A stretch of 51,741 bases of DNA from Caproicibacter fermentans (GCF_009746625.1 NZ_VWXL01000103.1:1-51741); one strand, 5' to 3'; shown: positions 8,229 to 16,522, counted from the stretch's first letter. The notes: generated by a model from the sequence alone, not told the origin. Numbers and translations are program-made.

Positions 8229-8345
8229 AGAACCCCCTCCTTCTAATTTAAATATCACTATTAATTCTATACCTGTTTCCGCCATTCTATTCGGAATCTA
8301 ATTAAAAAATAAAGAATAATCCATGCTTTATAGGGCAAACTCCGG

Positions 8346-8379
8346 CAAAAAAAGGCCATGCGGTGAAATTCCGCATGGC
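8346..8379 (-). terminator. Intrinsic terminator of the mgsA/HPr-like operon
   Basis: On the minus strand GCCATGCGG (8379-8371) pairs with CCGCATGGC (8363-8355) and is followed by a run of seven T. It lies 18 bases after the HPr-like stop. Confidence 0.85.
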
Positions 8380-8396
8380 GCCTGTTGATTTTACGC

Positions 8397-8630
8397 TCAG
8401 GATTCCCGGACGATAAAATCCTTAAGCCGATTCAATATTTCTCTGTCGTCGGAATGTATATTCAGTTGAACCGGTTTCTTTAAATCGATGCTGAAAATCC
8501 CCATAATAGACTTTGCATCAATAATATGAACCCCTTCGATCAGTTCGCACTCCACATTTTCTTTGGAGATAATCGAGGAGAATTTTTTCACCTTTTCAAC
8601 ACTGTCAATCAATACCTTTACAGTAATCAT
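8397..8630 (-). CDS. HPr-like protein lacking the phosphorylatable histidine (Crh-like)
   Basis: A 77-residue protein with the HPr fold. The regulatory-serine region DAKSIMGIFSIDLKKP (S41 matching Ser46 of HPr) is intact. The N-terminal active-site loop that in HPr reads H-x-R-P-A is replaced by DSVEKVKKF, so there is no His15. It cannot carry phosphate in the PTS from enzyme I, but it may be a target of HPr kinase. This is the combination seen in Bacillus Crh, which is known to bind and inhibit methylglyoxal synthase. Here the gene begins inside mgsA (26-bp overlap), so translation is coupled and a 1:1 regulatory pair is plausible. Alternatively it is simply a degenerate HPr. Confidence 0.8.
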   Translation of the reverse strand: MITVKVLIDSVEKVKKFSSIISKENVECELIEGVHIIDAKSIMGIFSIDLKKPVQLNIHSDDREILNRLKDFIVRES

Positions 8631-9129
8631 TATTCACCGCGCTTTCTCTCTTTTCATTGAATTTCACGTTGACCCGATCGATAACATTTTGCTTAAAATT
8701 AATGACTTTGTGATCATATTCCTGATTCATCAGCGTGGAATGGATCATAAAATCGGCGGTCGCTTTATTGTTTGCAATCGGGATGTCATAAACCTGCGCA
8801 ATCCTGAGCAAAGCTTTCACATCCGGATCATGCGGCTGCGCTTCAAGCGGATCGGAAAAAAATATTACAAAATCAATGCTGCCCTCCACTATTTTGGCAC
8901 CGATCTGCTGGTCGCCCCCCAGAGGTCCGCTGTTGTACCCTTTGACCGGAAGACCGGTTCTTTCCGCGACAAGCCTGGCCGTCGTTCCCGTTCCGCACAG
9001 GAAATGGTTTCTGAGAATTTCCTGGTTTTCCGCACACCAGTCGATTAATTCCTTCTTTTTTCCGTCGTGGGCGATGAGCGCGATTGTTTTCTGTTTTCCG
9101 ATCGTAAATGTGATAAATTCTTCATTCAT
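8605..9129 (-). CDS. mgsA: Methylglyoxal synthase
   Basis: Converts dihydroxyacetone phosphate to methylglyoxal and phosphate, a bypass of lower glycolysis used when sugar phosphates accumulate. The 174-residue protein has the family's phosphate-binding and catalytic residues: H21 in IAHDGKK, the GTGTTARL loop (46-53), catalytic D73 in SGPLGGDQQIG and H100 in QPHDPDVKAL. The C-terminus is longer than usual (about 25 extra charged residues), and the overlapping HPr-like gene starts within it. The ATG at 9129 is preferred, with GGGTG upstream. A GTG nine bases earlier is possible. Confidence 0.95.
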   Translation of the reverse strand: MNEEFITFTIGKQKTIALIAHDGKKKELIDWCAENQEILRNHFLCGTGTTARLVAERTGLPVKGYNSGPLGGDQQIGAKIVEGSIDFVIFFSDPLEAQPHDPDVKALLRIAQVYDIPIANNKATADFMIHSTLMNQEYDHKVINFKQNVIDRVNVKFNEKRESAVNNDYCKGID

Positions 9130-9250
9130 ATTTTTCACCCGTCTTCAATTTACTTTTTGAATTGACTCCACGATTCCGGGTTCCGCAAACAGATTGCATC
9201 GCCCGGAGTTAGAGTTCCCTGTTTCAGCGGAACTTGTCCTTTTATCTTTC

Positions 9251-9278
9251 ATTATAAATGTTTTGTATGGAAAATCAA
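9251..9278 (-). promoter_or_regulatory. Candidate promoter of mgsA
   Basis: On the minus strand TTGATT (9278-9273), a 16-bp spacer and TATAAT (9256-9251) sit in an AT-rich stretch about 120 bases before mgsA. Confidence 0.55.
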
Positions 9279-9359
9279 TAAAAATTTTTAAAAAAATTTG
9301 TGAATTTTTTAGTAAGTCCATTAAATCAACCATTCCAGCGAACCGTGCCGAGTCTTTTT

Positions 9360-9788
9360 TCAGCTTTTGGCTTGTCTCCGGGCAAACAGGAGAATCAGCA
9401 TACCGGTCACCCCTCCGCAGAAATCCAGCAAAACGTCTGAAACGCTGCTGCCCCTGCCCGGAACAAACCTCTGAATGAATTCATCGCAGACCGGAACCAG
9501 CAAAAGAAAAAACAGATCCGCAAAAAGCAGTTCCCGTTTTGCGGAACGATAGGCGCGGAGCGTTGCCGTCATCAGCGTCCCGGAAACGAAATATTCCGCA
9601 AAGTGGGCGGTTTTACGAATCATATGTTCTGAAACTGCCGCCGGTATTCTCATTTTGGAGAGAGCATTGTTGGCGAGATCTGTAACAAAGCGGCTTTGTT
9701 CGCCCGACTGGGACGCGGGAAACATGGAATTGTGAAAAATAAAAAGAACAAAACCAACCGTCGCGATGACGAGACCCTTGCGTTTCAT
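9360..9788 (-). CDS. VanZ-like family membrane protein
   Basis: A 142-residue membrane protein with about four hydrophobic segments. Family markers are visible: HNSMFPASQS after the first segment, RKTAHFAEYFVSGTL, and CDEFIQRFVPGRGSSVSDVLLDFCGG, where the acidic D-E and the R-x-x-x-P-G-R-x-x-x-x-x-D pattern are conserved in VanZ-type proteins. VanZ itself gives low-level teicoplanin resistance, but most chromosomal homologues have no proven role. The start at 9788 follows GAAAGGATGAA. The longer frame upstream overlaps corA and lacks a ribosome binding site. Confidence 0.85.
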   Translation of the reverse strand: MKRKGLVIATVGFVLFIFHNSMFPASQSGEQSRFVTDLANNALSKMRIPAAVSEHMIRKTAHFAEYFVSGTLMTATLRAYRSAKRELLFADLFFLLLVPVCDEFIQRFVPGRGSSVSDVLLDFCGGVTGMLILLFARRQAKS

Positions 9789-9924
9789 AGATTCATCCTT
9801 TCGCTTTTTGCCGTGCCGCGTGACGCCTGTTTTCCGCACCGCGGCGGACATTCCCTGTCCATGATATGATGAAAATTCTTTCGCCATTCCTGAGATAAGA
9901 AAAACCGTTTGCAGACCGGCAGGC

Positions 9925-10959
9925 CTAAAACCATTTTTTCTTTTTAAAATAGCAGACCATCGCACCCGCGACCGCAAGCATGAGCGCCCAGACCGCCCCG
10001 TACCCCCATCGAAGCCCCAGCTCCGGCATGTATTTGAAATTCATTCCGTAAACTCCGGCGAGAAAAGAAAGAGGAATGAAAATGGTTGAAATGATGGTCA
10101 GAACCTTCATAATCTCGTTCAGGCGGTTGCTGGTATTGGATAAGTGCAGGTCGGTCAAGCCGGAAAGCAGTTCCCGGCACGTTTCCGTTGTATCAATCGC
10201 CTGAACGATATGATTGTAAACATCGCGGAGATACGGCTCCGTTGTCGCGCGAACCAGCTCGGTCGATTCTTTTCCCATCAGGGAAGCGACGTCCCGCAGG
10301 GGCCAGATGTTCCTGTTGAGCTTCAGAAGCGTTTTTTTAAATTCGCGTATTTGCAGCAGATGTTCCTGTGAATTGCTCTCCATGATTCGTTCTTCCAATT
10401 CGTCGATTTGATCGCTCAGAGTTTCAAGAACATCGAAATAACCGTCCACAATCGCGTCCAGCAGTAAATACATCAGATAATCAGGTCCGCAGGTCCGCAC
10501 ATGTGCGCTCTCATTCTCAAGAAAGGAGCGGATCCGGCCGAATACATCCCCCTTTGTTTCGCCTAACGTGATGACATAACGGTAGCCCAGAATAAAATTC
10601 ATATGCTCCGAAACCAAAGAATCGCCCGCATAGTAGATCATCTTCGCCACGATATAAAGAAAGTCTTTATATTCTTCAATTTTCGGACGCTGATTCCTGT
10701 TTCGGATATTCTCAATAATCAGCGGATGGATTTGAAACGCGTCCCCGAGAGCCCGCAATAAACCGTCTTCGCACTGCGCGTCCACATTGATCCATCGCAC
10801 GCCGCCCTCCGGAATGACCGAGAGCCCGGCAAGATCATTCGGGTCCGCCGTTTTCAGATGATACGCCCGGTAGTTCTGAGCGTCATAATCGATGATTTCA
10901 ATAGCCTCACATTCGTTCCGACCGTTTGTCCCGTCCTCCGGATTTTTTTTAAAATCCAT
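9925..10959 (-). CDS. corA: CorA-family magnesium/cobalt transporter
   Basis: Pentameric inner-membrane channel for Mg2+ and other divalent ions. The 344-residue protein has a large cytoplasmic N-terminal domain with long helices (ETLSDQIDELEERIMESNSQ region). Two C-terminal transmembrane helices follow, the first ending with YGMNF, the GMN signature that forms the ion entry. The basic KKKKWF end is typical. The start at 10959 has AGGGTGT upstream. An ATG at 10986 lacks a ribosome binding site. A TATAAT on the minus strand at about 11004-11009 may serve it. Confidence 0.93.
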   Translation of the reverse strand: MDFKKNPEDGTNGRNECEAIEIIDYDAQNYRAYHLKTADPNDLAGLSVIPEGGVRWINVDAQCEDGLLRALGDAFQIHPLIIENIRNRNQRPKIEEYKDFLYIVAKMIYYAGDSLVSEHMNFILGYRYVITLGETKGDVFGRIRSFLENESAHVRTCGPDYLMYLLLDAIVDGYFDVLETLSDQIDELEERIMESNSQEHLLQIREFKKTLLKLNRNIWPLRDVASLMGKESTELVRATTEPYLRDVYNHIVQAIDTTETCRELLSGLTDLHLSNTSNRLNEIMKVLTIISTIFIPLSFLAGVYGMNFKYMPELGLRWGYGAVWALMLAVAGAMVCYFKKKKWF

Positions 10960-11187
10960 CTTTACACCCTGCTTCCCGGCATCCATAAAACTTGTCTATT
11001 GCTATATTATACCACAATGCCAAGAAAAAGACATGTCGTGCTCGATGGCCGCCGTCACGCTTTTCGCCTGATTTGCATATTATATAAACTGGGGGTTCCG
11101 CACGTTTTGAACGGCCCGTCCACCCGACGCCGGCAGACTGGTACCCAAACGACAGCATAAAATCTGGCAAAATGAACCCTTTGATGA

Positions 11188-11284
11188 TATAATCGCCGTA
11201 GGAAAGCATAATCTATCAGGAAAGGCTTTTGTTACAACGGCCCTTCTCTACAAACGGAAGAGACCGTTTTGCATAAAAGCCTTT
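11188..11284 (+). promoter_or_regulatory. TATAAT and long structured 5' leader upstream of flavodoxin
   Basis: The 353-base gap 10960-11312 has no gene. It contains TATAAT at 11188-11193 (only a weak -35, TGGCAA) and then a 64-base hairpin at 11221-11284. The outer stem pairs AAAGGCTTTT with AAAAGCCTTT, an inner stem pairs CAACGG with CCGTTTTG, and the tip pairs TCTCT with AGAGA. It ends 28 bases before the flavodoxin start. It matches no riboswitch class that I recognise. Confidence 0.5.
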
Positions 11285-11312
11285 GAAATTGAGAGGTCCG
11301 GGAGGGATATCT

Positions 11313-11762
11313 ATGAAAAAATGCCTGATACTCTATGATTCTTACCACCATGGAAATACGGAAAAAATTGCGCGCGCGATGGCAGAGCAGGCAAACGCCA
11401 AAATCTGTACGATTGACAAGGTCCCGACGGTCCGTACGGAAGAATACGAAATCATAGGTTTCGGAGCGGGAATTGCATACGGCAGACCTTACGACAAAAT
11501 GCTGAAAGCGGCGGCGCGGTTCAGTCTGCAAGGGAAAGCGGTGTTTGTGTTTTCTACAAGCGGGATGGGAAAGGCTAAATATAACTCCGCGCTCATTGAA
11601 CTGCTGAAAAATGCGGGGGCATCCTTAGTTGGTTCCTTTGCCTGCAAAGGCTATGACACGTATGGGCCGATTAAGATGGTAGGCGGTATCGCAAAGGGCC
11701 ATCCTGATGAAGAGGACGTTGCCGCGGCAAAGCAGTTTATTCAGCGAATTGTAGTTTCGTAA
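11313..11762 (+). CDS. Flavodoxin
   Basis: A 149-residue FMN protein, a small electron carrier in the cytoplasm that can replace ferredoxin. The N-terminal phosphate-binding loop of FMN is YDSYHHGNTEKIA (a T/S-x-T/H-G-N-T variant), FGAGIAYGRPYDKML forms the second loop and FSTSGMGKAKYN the third. The length is normal. GGGAGGGAT precedes the ATG at 11313. It lies 119 bases upstream of oleate hydratase in the same direction, but a shared transcript is unproven. Confidence 0.9.
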   Translation: MKKCLILYDSYHHGNTEKIARAMAEQANAKICTIDKVPTVRTEEYEIIGFGAGIAYGRPYDKMLKAAARFSLQGKAVFVFSTSGMGKAKYNSALIELLKNAGASLVGSFACKGYDTYGPIKMVGGIAKGHPDEEDVAAAKQFIQRIVVS

Positions 11763-11881
11763 CATTTAAATCAAAAAGGGAAATTATTGATCATGCCGCT
11801 GCCTCGATTCTCGAAATATATTCGCAAATCAGGATAAAATAAGGACACACAATCTTTGTTAATTCAATCGGAGGTTTAAGG

Positions 11882-13657
11882 ATGTATTATTCCAGCGGTA
11901 ACTATGAAGCATTCGCGCGCCCTGAAAAGCCGGAAGGAGTCGACAGCAAATCCGCTTACCTTGTCGGTTCCGGGCTGGGCGCCATTGCGGCGGCATGTTT
12001 CCTTGTCCGCGACGGCCAAATGGACGGGGAAAAAGTGCATATTCTTGAAAAAGACCCGATTCCCGGCGGGGCCTGCGACGGATACCATTATGACAACCTC
12101 GGGTATGTGATGCGCGGTGGCCGTGAAATGGATAACCACTTCGAGTGCATGTGGGACCTGTTTCGGTCGATTCCGTCGATCGAAACAAAGGGCGTCAGCG
12201 TTCTTGACGAATACTATTGGCTTAATAAGCACGACCCCAATTACTCGCTGATGCGCGCCACGGTGAATCAGGGAGAAGATGCCGGAACCGATGGCAAATT
12301 CGCGCTTTCCGACAAAGGCGCCCTGGAGATCATGAAGCTTTTCTTTACACCGGAGGAAGATTTGTATGAGAAACGAATCGATGAAGTCTTCGATGAAGAA
12401 GTTCTGAATTCGAATTTCTGGATGTACTGGCGCACGATGTTTGCTTTTGAGAACTGGCACAGCGCGCTGGAAATGAAGCTGTATCTCAAACGGTTTATTC
12501 ATCACGTCGGCGGCCTGCCGGATTTCAGGGCGCTCCGTTTCACAAAGTACAATCAGTATGAGTCCATGATCCTCCCGATGATCGAATATCTGAAATCATA
12601 CCACGTTCAGTTTCACTATCTTACCAAGGTTGTAAACGTGGAATTTGACATTCGGAAAGATAGAAAAATCGCGAAACACATTCTCGTCGAACGGGACGGA
12701 AAAGAGGAACACATCGATCTGACCGAAAACGATCTGGTCTTTCTCACCAACGGCGGCTGTGTCGAAAATTCTTCCCTTGGGGACCAGAATCACCCCGCGC
12801 CGTTTCATGCGGAGATTAAAAAAGGCGGCGGATGGGACTTGTGGCGGAAGATCGCCGCGCAGGACCCGGCCTTTGGCCATCCGGACAAATTCTGCTGCAA
12901 CCCGGAGCAGAGCAACTGGATGTCCGCCACCGTGACGACGCTGGATGACCGTATTCCGCCTTATATCCGGAAAATCTGCAAACGGGACCCTTTCAGCGGC
13001 AGGGTGGTTACCGGGGGCATTGTTACCGCCAAAGACTCCAACTGGCTGCTCAGCTGGACCTTTAACCGTCAGCCGCAGTTCCGGGATCAGCCGGAAAACC
13101 AGCTGGTGGGCTGGATTTACGGGCTGTTCACCGACAAGCCGGGCAATTATGTGAAAAAAACAATGCGTGCGTGTACGGGCAAAGAAATCTGTATGGAATG
13201 GCTGTACCATATGGGCGTGCCGGTAAGCGGGATCGATCATTTGGCAGAAAACAGCGCCAACACCGTGCCCTGCATGATGCCCTATATCACCGCCTTTTTT
13301 ATGCCCCGCAGCGCAGGCGACCGCCCCGCCGTCGTACCGCAGGGCGCCGTGAACTTCGCGTTTCTGGGGCAGTTTGCCGAAACGGCGCGGGACACCATCT
13401 TTACGACGGAATATTCAATCCGTACCGGGATGGAAGCGGTCTACTCTTTGCTGAGGATCGACCGCGGCGTGCCGGAGGTTTGGGGCAGCGCCTATGATCT
13501 CCGCGATTTGCTCAGCGCAACCGTCCAATTACGCGACGGCAAAAAAATCACGGATATGGACCAGGGGCTCATTGAAAAACTGGCGCTGAAAGCAATTTTG
13601 AAAAAAGTCGGCGGTACCGATATCGAAAAGCTGTTGAAGGAATATCATGTGATCTGA
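11882..13657 (+). CDS. ohyA: Oleate hydratase (MCRA family)
   Basis: FAD-dependent enzyme that adds water across the cis-9 double bond of oleic and related unsaturated fatty acids to give 10-hydroxy fatty acids, a detoxification of host or diet fatty acids. The 591-residue length is standard. The dinucleotide-binding loop is VGSGLGAIAAA (28-38), and the RGGREMDNHFECMWDLF block (79-95) contains the catalytic Glu at position 82, as in the staphylococcal enzyme. The C-terminus keeps MMPYITAFFMPR and GQFAETARDTIFTTEYSIRTG. The ribosome binding site GGAGG is 6 bases before the ATG. No transporter or regulator is adjacent. Confidence 0.96.
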   Translation: MYYSSGNYEAFARPEKPEGVDSKSAYLVGSGLGAIAAACFLVRDGQMDGEKVHILEKDPIPGGACDGYHYDNLGYVMRGGREMDNHFECMWDLFRSIPSIETKGVSVLDEYYWLNKHDPNYSLMRATVNQGEDAGTDGKFALSDKGALEIMKLFFTPEEDLYEKRIDEVFDEEVLNSNFWMYWRTMFAFENWHSALEMKLYLKRFIHHVGGLPDFRALRFTKYNQYESMILPMIEYLKSYHVQFHYLTKVVNVEFDIRKDRKIAKHILVERDGKEEHIDLTENDLVFLTNGGCVENSSLGDQNHPAPFHAEIKKGGGWDLWRKIAAQDPAFGHPDKFCCNPEQSNWMSATVTTLDDRIPPYIRKICKRDPFSGRVVTGGIVTAKDSNWLLSWTFNRQPQFRDQPENQLVGWIYGLFTDKPGNYVKKTMRACTGKEICMEWLYHMGVPVSGIDHLAENSANTVPCMMPYITAFFMPRSAGDRPAVVPQGAVNFAFLGQFAETARDTIFTTEYSIRTGMEAVYSLLRIDRGVPEVWGSAYDLRDLLSATVQLRDGKKITDMDQGLIEKLALKAILKKVGGTDIEKLLKEYHVI

Positions 13658-13702
13658 TTTTTGATGGAATAAAAAAAGGAAATATCCTGTGCAGCCCGCG
13701 TC

Positions 13703-14395
13703 CTATTTCGGATTCTCTCTGGTAAAAGCTCCTTTTTTGTTAATAAACAAGAGTAAAACCGCAAGCCACGCGAATCCCGCGAGGAATCCGCCGACAACGT
13801 CGCTGGCATAATGAACGCCGAGGTAAATCCGGCTCAGACCGATGAAAAGGATCAGAATCATGAAAAGCGCCGAAAAAAGCTGCTTCCACGGCTTTTTCAG
13901 GAAGATGACGCACAGATAGATCAGATAACCGTAAAAAGCCGCGCCGATCATGGAGTGCCCGCTCGGAAAGCTGTATCCGCCGGCGTGGACCAGCACTAAA
14001 ATATCCGGCCTTGTACGATGAAAAAATGTTTTGAATAAAAGATTCATCCCGGCAGAAACAAAAAGGTTCACGGTCATGATTTTTGTGTAATACAGAACGC
14101 GTTTCCTTTGAAAGGAAACGGCCCAGAATACCGCCAGAATCGATACCAGAGTATACGAAGCCCCTGAATCCGAAAGAAGCTTGATCCAGACGGTCAGGTC
14201 CGGCGAAATAAGCGTCCTCAAGTTGCGGTAGATCAGGCTGTCGAATGGACTGAGCCCGTTTTCCAAAAGCTCCGAAGCCCATAGGATAAAAGCGACCGCA
14301 AGAATACCAAAGGCGGCAAATAAAAGCTGCTCCGTCTTTAAATACTTTTGAATCAAGCCCTGTGCGTTGTGCCTTGCCGAGGCGAGACGTTTCAT
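13703..14395 (-). CDS. PAP2-superfamily membrane phosphatase
   Basis: A 230-residue integral membrane protein with about six transmembrane segments and the three-part lipid phosphatase signature: K122-x6-R-P (KTFFHRTRP), P-S-G-H-S at 144-148, and S-R-x5-H-x3-D (SRIYLGVHYASD). Members dephosphorylate undecaprenyl pyrophosphate or phosphatidic acid or phosphatidylglycerol phosphate outside the membrane. The substrate cannot be told from sequence alone. AGGTGG lies just before the ATG. It converges with ohyA. Confidence 0.9.
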   Translation of the reverse strand: MKRLASARHNAQGLIQKYLKTEQLLFAAFGILAVAFILWASELLENGLSPFDSLIYRNLRTLISPDLTVWIKLLSDSGASYTLVSILAVFWAVSFQRKRVLYYTKIMTVNLFVSAGMNLLFKTFFHRTRPDILVLVHAGGYSFPSGHSMIGAAFYGYLIYLCVIFLKKPWKQLFSALFMILILFIGLSRIYLGVHYASDVVGGFLAGFAWLAVLLLFINKKGAFTRENPK

Positions 14396-14689
14396 ATTCC
14401 ACCTGCCTTATCATGTTTTTTCATAACCCGCGCTTCCGCCTAAATGAAACACCCGGTCCCCCGTGTATCAGGCCGGGCCGCGACGCTCATCGAAGCCGTC
14501 GCGTGATCCCTGGGGAAAGAGATGGACTTGCGCAATCCGCCCTCCGGGTTGAAGTTTAGAATTATATTATGAACATTCAGATTAAAATAATGTTAAAAAT
14601 GAATTCTTTGTCCGGCCATCCCGCCATGTTCATAAGGAAGATTCGCGGACGGGACCGGACCGTAACGCTGACTCAAGCGAAGGAAAACC
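14396..14689. other. Gene-free interval upstream of the nitrilase-family gene
   Basis: No coding sequence or RNA gene is recognised. It presumably holds the promoter of the PAP2 gene on the minus strand, but I see no clear -10 and -35 pair there. Confidence 0.4.
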
Positions 14690-14718
14690 TTGAATTTCTG
14701 TCATGAGAGTGGTATAAT
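14690..14718 (+). promoter_or_regulatory. Promoter driving the nitrilase leader
   Basis: TTGAAT (14690-14695), a 17-bp spacer and TATAAT (14713-14718). The -10 sits in an AT-only stretch with partial dyad symmetry (GGTATA at 14711 and TATACC ending near 14735). The predicted start is about 14725. Confidence 0.7.
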
Positions 14719-14745
14719 ATACTATATTATATACCGTAGAGTCAA

Positions 14746-14780
14746 AGAGGGCTTCCTTTTCACAGGGAAGCCCTCTTTTT
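14746..14780 (+). terminator. Intrinsic terminator inside the leader (attenuator or short RNA end)
   Basis: AGAGGGCTTCC (14746-14756) pairs perfectly with GGAAGCCCTCT (14765-14775), followed by a T-run. It lies between the promoter at 14690 and the start codon at 14818, with no upstream gene to terminate. Confidence 0.75.
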
Positions 14781-14817
14781 CGTCGGTTTTAAGAATCTGA
14801 ATTAGGGGGAATGTCAA

Positions 14818-15723
14818 ATGTACAAAGACATCTGCACCGTGTCGGTTGTCACCTTTAACGCGGCATGGGGCCAAAAAGAGGTTAACTTAAACAGAATCAA
14901 GGGATACATGGAATGTGCCGCCAAAAAGGGAAGCGATTTTGTTGTTTTTCCGGAAATGGCCTTGACCGGGTATGACGATGAACCCGACAAGCCGCTGAAA
15001 GAAAAAATGCAGTATCGGCTGGCGGAAACCATTCCCGGGCCGTCAACGATGGAAATAGAGAAACTTGCGAAGGACCTTGGTATCTATGTGGTCATGGGAA
15101 TGCCTGCCAGAGACGAGCGGAATTCCGACGTGATTTATAACGCGCTCGCGGCTTTTTCACCGGAAGGTCTCACCGGAGCCTATCACAAAATGCACCTGCC
15201 TCCCCCGGAGCCGAACTGGGCGACGCGGGGAGATAAACCGTTTATCCTGGAGACTCCCTGGGGCCCGGTCGGATGCGCGATTTGTTACGATTCATACTGT
15301 TTCCCGGAATTGATGCGTTATTATGCCTCAAAGGGATGCAGACTGTACATTAACTCGACCGCGCTTGCCAAGTGCCACGGCAGGTGCCTGGGCACGTCAA
15401 CTCTGGAAGCCGCCGTCATCCGGGAGGGAATCTATATCGCTTCCGCAAACCTTGGAGGACTGGATGTGGATAATTACTTCTGGGGCGGCAGCTCCATTAT
15501 GGGCCCAAGCAGAAAGACATGGGAGACCTATTATTATGCCGGCCGTAAATTTGCGGATGAATGCGCCGATGAATCGGAAATGTTTACGGCTACCATCGAT
15601 CTTTCCCTGGCGACCAGATTTTTATTTAAACAGAATCCTGCTGTAAACGGGACCGACTGGAGACCCGACAAATATATTGAGCTGTTTCAGGACAGCCTCT
15701 CCAGCCCGGACTATGGAAAATAG
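14818..15723 (+). CDS. Carbon-nitrogen hydrolase (nitrilase superfamily)
   Basis: A 301-residue cytosolic amidohydrolase. The catalytic triad is visible: E46 in VVFPEMALTGY, K124 in AYHKMHLPPPE and C156 in CAICYDSYCFPEL. The superfamily splits C-N bonds of amides, ureides or nitriles through a Cys thioester. The sequence around the nucleophile resembles amidase or carbamoylase branches more than true nitrilases, but no substrate can be assigned. GGGGGAATG precedes the ATG. A terminator lies inside its leader. Confidence 0.88.
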   Translation: MYKDICTVSVVTFNAAWGQKEVNLNRIKGYMECAAKKGSDFVVFPEMALTGYDDEPDKPLKEKMQYRLAETIPGPSTMEIEKLAKDLGIYVVMGMPARDERNSDVIYNALAAFSPEGLTGAYHKMHLPPPEPNWATRGDKPFILETPWGPVGCAICYDSYCFPELMRYYASKGCRLYINSTALAKCHGRCLGTSTLEAAVIREGIYIASANLGGLDVDNYFWGGSSIMGPSRKTWETYYYAGRKFADECADESEMFTATIDLSLATRFLFKQNPAVNGTDWRPDKYIELFQDSLSSPDYGK

Positions 15724-15757
15724 GCATCGGAAGCCACTGCATGTATCAGAAGAAGAC

Positions 15758-15795
15758 GGTACCAACCGGCAAAACCGGGAGGTGCCGCCTTTTTG
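15758..15795 (+). terminator. Intrinsic terminator of the nitrilase-family gene
   Basis: GGTACC-AA-CCGG pairs with CCGG-GA-GGTGCC and is followed by CTTTTT. It lies about 35 bases after the stop. Confidence 0.7.
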
Positions 15796-15930
15796 ATTTT
15801 GTCTTAGCCCCGCGCATCGTTACGGAATATTTGTAGCATAGAAAAATAAAGGGATATTAATTGATATAATCAAGATGGAAATAATATCTTGAAAACAAAC
15901 AGGTTCCTGTAACAGAGGCTCCAGTTAACG

Positions 15931-16470
15931 ATGGATTTCAAGGAGGTAATTATTATCACACTGATCCTATTAATAATCGGCATCAACATTGTCTATGTTT
16001 CCATCAATACCCTGCGTACCATTCTTGTGATTAAAGGGCAGCGTCTTTTCGCTTCCGTGATTTCGGTTTTTGAAGTGGGGGTCTATCTGTTTGGGCTTAC
16101 GATCGTGTTGAAAAATCTCGACAAGCCGGTTAACATAATCGCTTACTGTATCGGTTACGGCGCGGGCGTTTATATTGGCAGCCTCATTGAGCAATACCTT
16201 GCGCTGGGGTATGTGGAATTTCAAATTATCGTCGATTCCGTGGAACAGGATCTGCCGCGTCTTTTACGGGAAAAAGGATACGGCGTGACCTCGTGGAACG
16301 GGGAGGGGAAAGACGGCCTACGGCTGGTTCTGCGTGTTTTGGCCAAACGGAGCAATGAAAAAAAGCTGATGAAATATTTGAATGAAATTGCTCCCAACGC
16401 CTTTGTGATCTCTTATGAACCGAAAAATTTCATCGGCGGGTTCTGGACAAAAAACATACGGAAGTTTTGA
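15931..16470 (+). CDS. UPF0316/DUF2179 membrane protein
   Basis: A 179-residue protein with three N-terminal transmembrane helices, including the family-typical NTLRTILVIKGQR after the first and AYCIGYGAGVYIGSLIEQYLALGY in the third. A C-terminal DUF2179 cytosolic domain follows (GYGVTSWNGEGKDGLRLVLRVLAKRSNEKKL and APNAFVISYEPKNFIGG). DUF2179 domains occur in ligand-binding or transport accessory proteins, and no reaction is known. Oddity: a perfect AAGGAGG sits inside codons 4-6 (15940-15946), while the ATG at 15931 has only a weak upstream site. No ATG, GTG or TTG follows in frame at a suitable distance, only ATT (15952) and ATC (15955). Confidence 0.87.
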   Translation: MDFKEVIIITLILLIIGINIVYVSINTLRTILVIKGQRLFASVISVFEVGVYLFGLTIVLKNLDKPVNIIAYCIGYGAGVYIGSLIEQYLALGYVEFQIIVDSVEQDLPRLLREKGYGVTSWNGEGKDGLRLVLRVLAKRSNEKKLMKYLNEIAPNAFVISYEPKNFIGGFWTKNIRKF

Positions 16471-16486
16471 ATTGTTTTCGATTTTT

Positions 16487-16522
16487 GCCGCTCGGAGAGC
16501 TTGCTTCCGGGCGGCGCTTTTT
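16487..16522 (+). terminator. Intrinsic terminator after the UPF0316 gene
   Basis: GCCGCTCGG (16487-16495) pairs with CCGGGCGGC (16507-16515) with one G-U pair, followed by GCTTTTT. Confidence 0.75.

Noticed and set aside
9145-9333. Minus-strand 62-codon frame upstream of mgsA
   Set aside because: It overlaps the mgsA promoter region, has no ribosome binding site and no protein-like pattern.
15751-15796. GGTACC...GGTGCCGCC resembling a T-box antiterminator
   Set aside because: It sits after a gene, lacks stem I and the TGGN antiterminator bulge, and forms an ordinary terminator.
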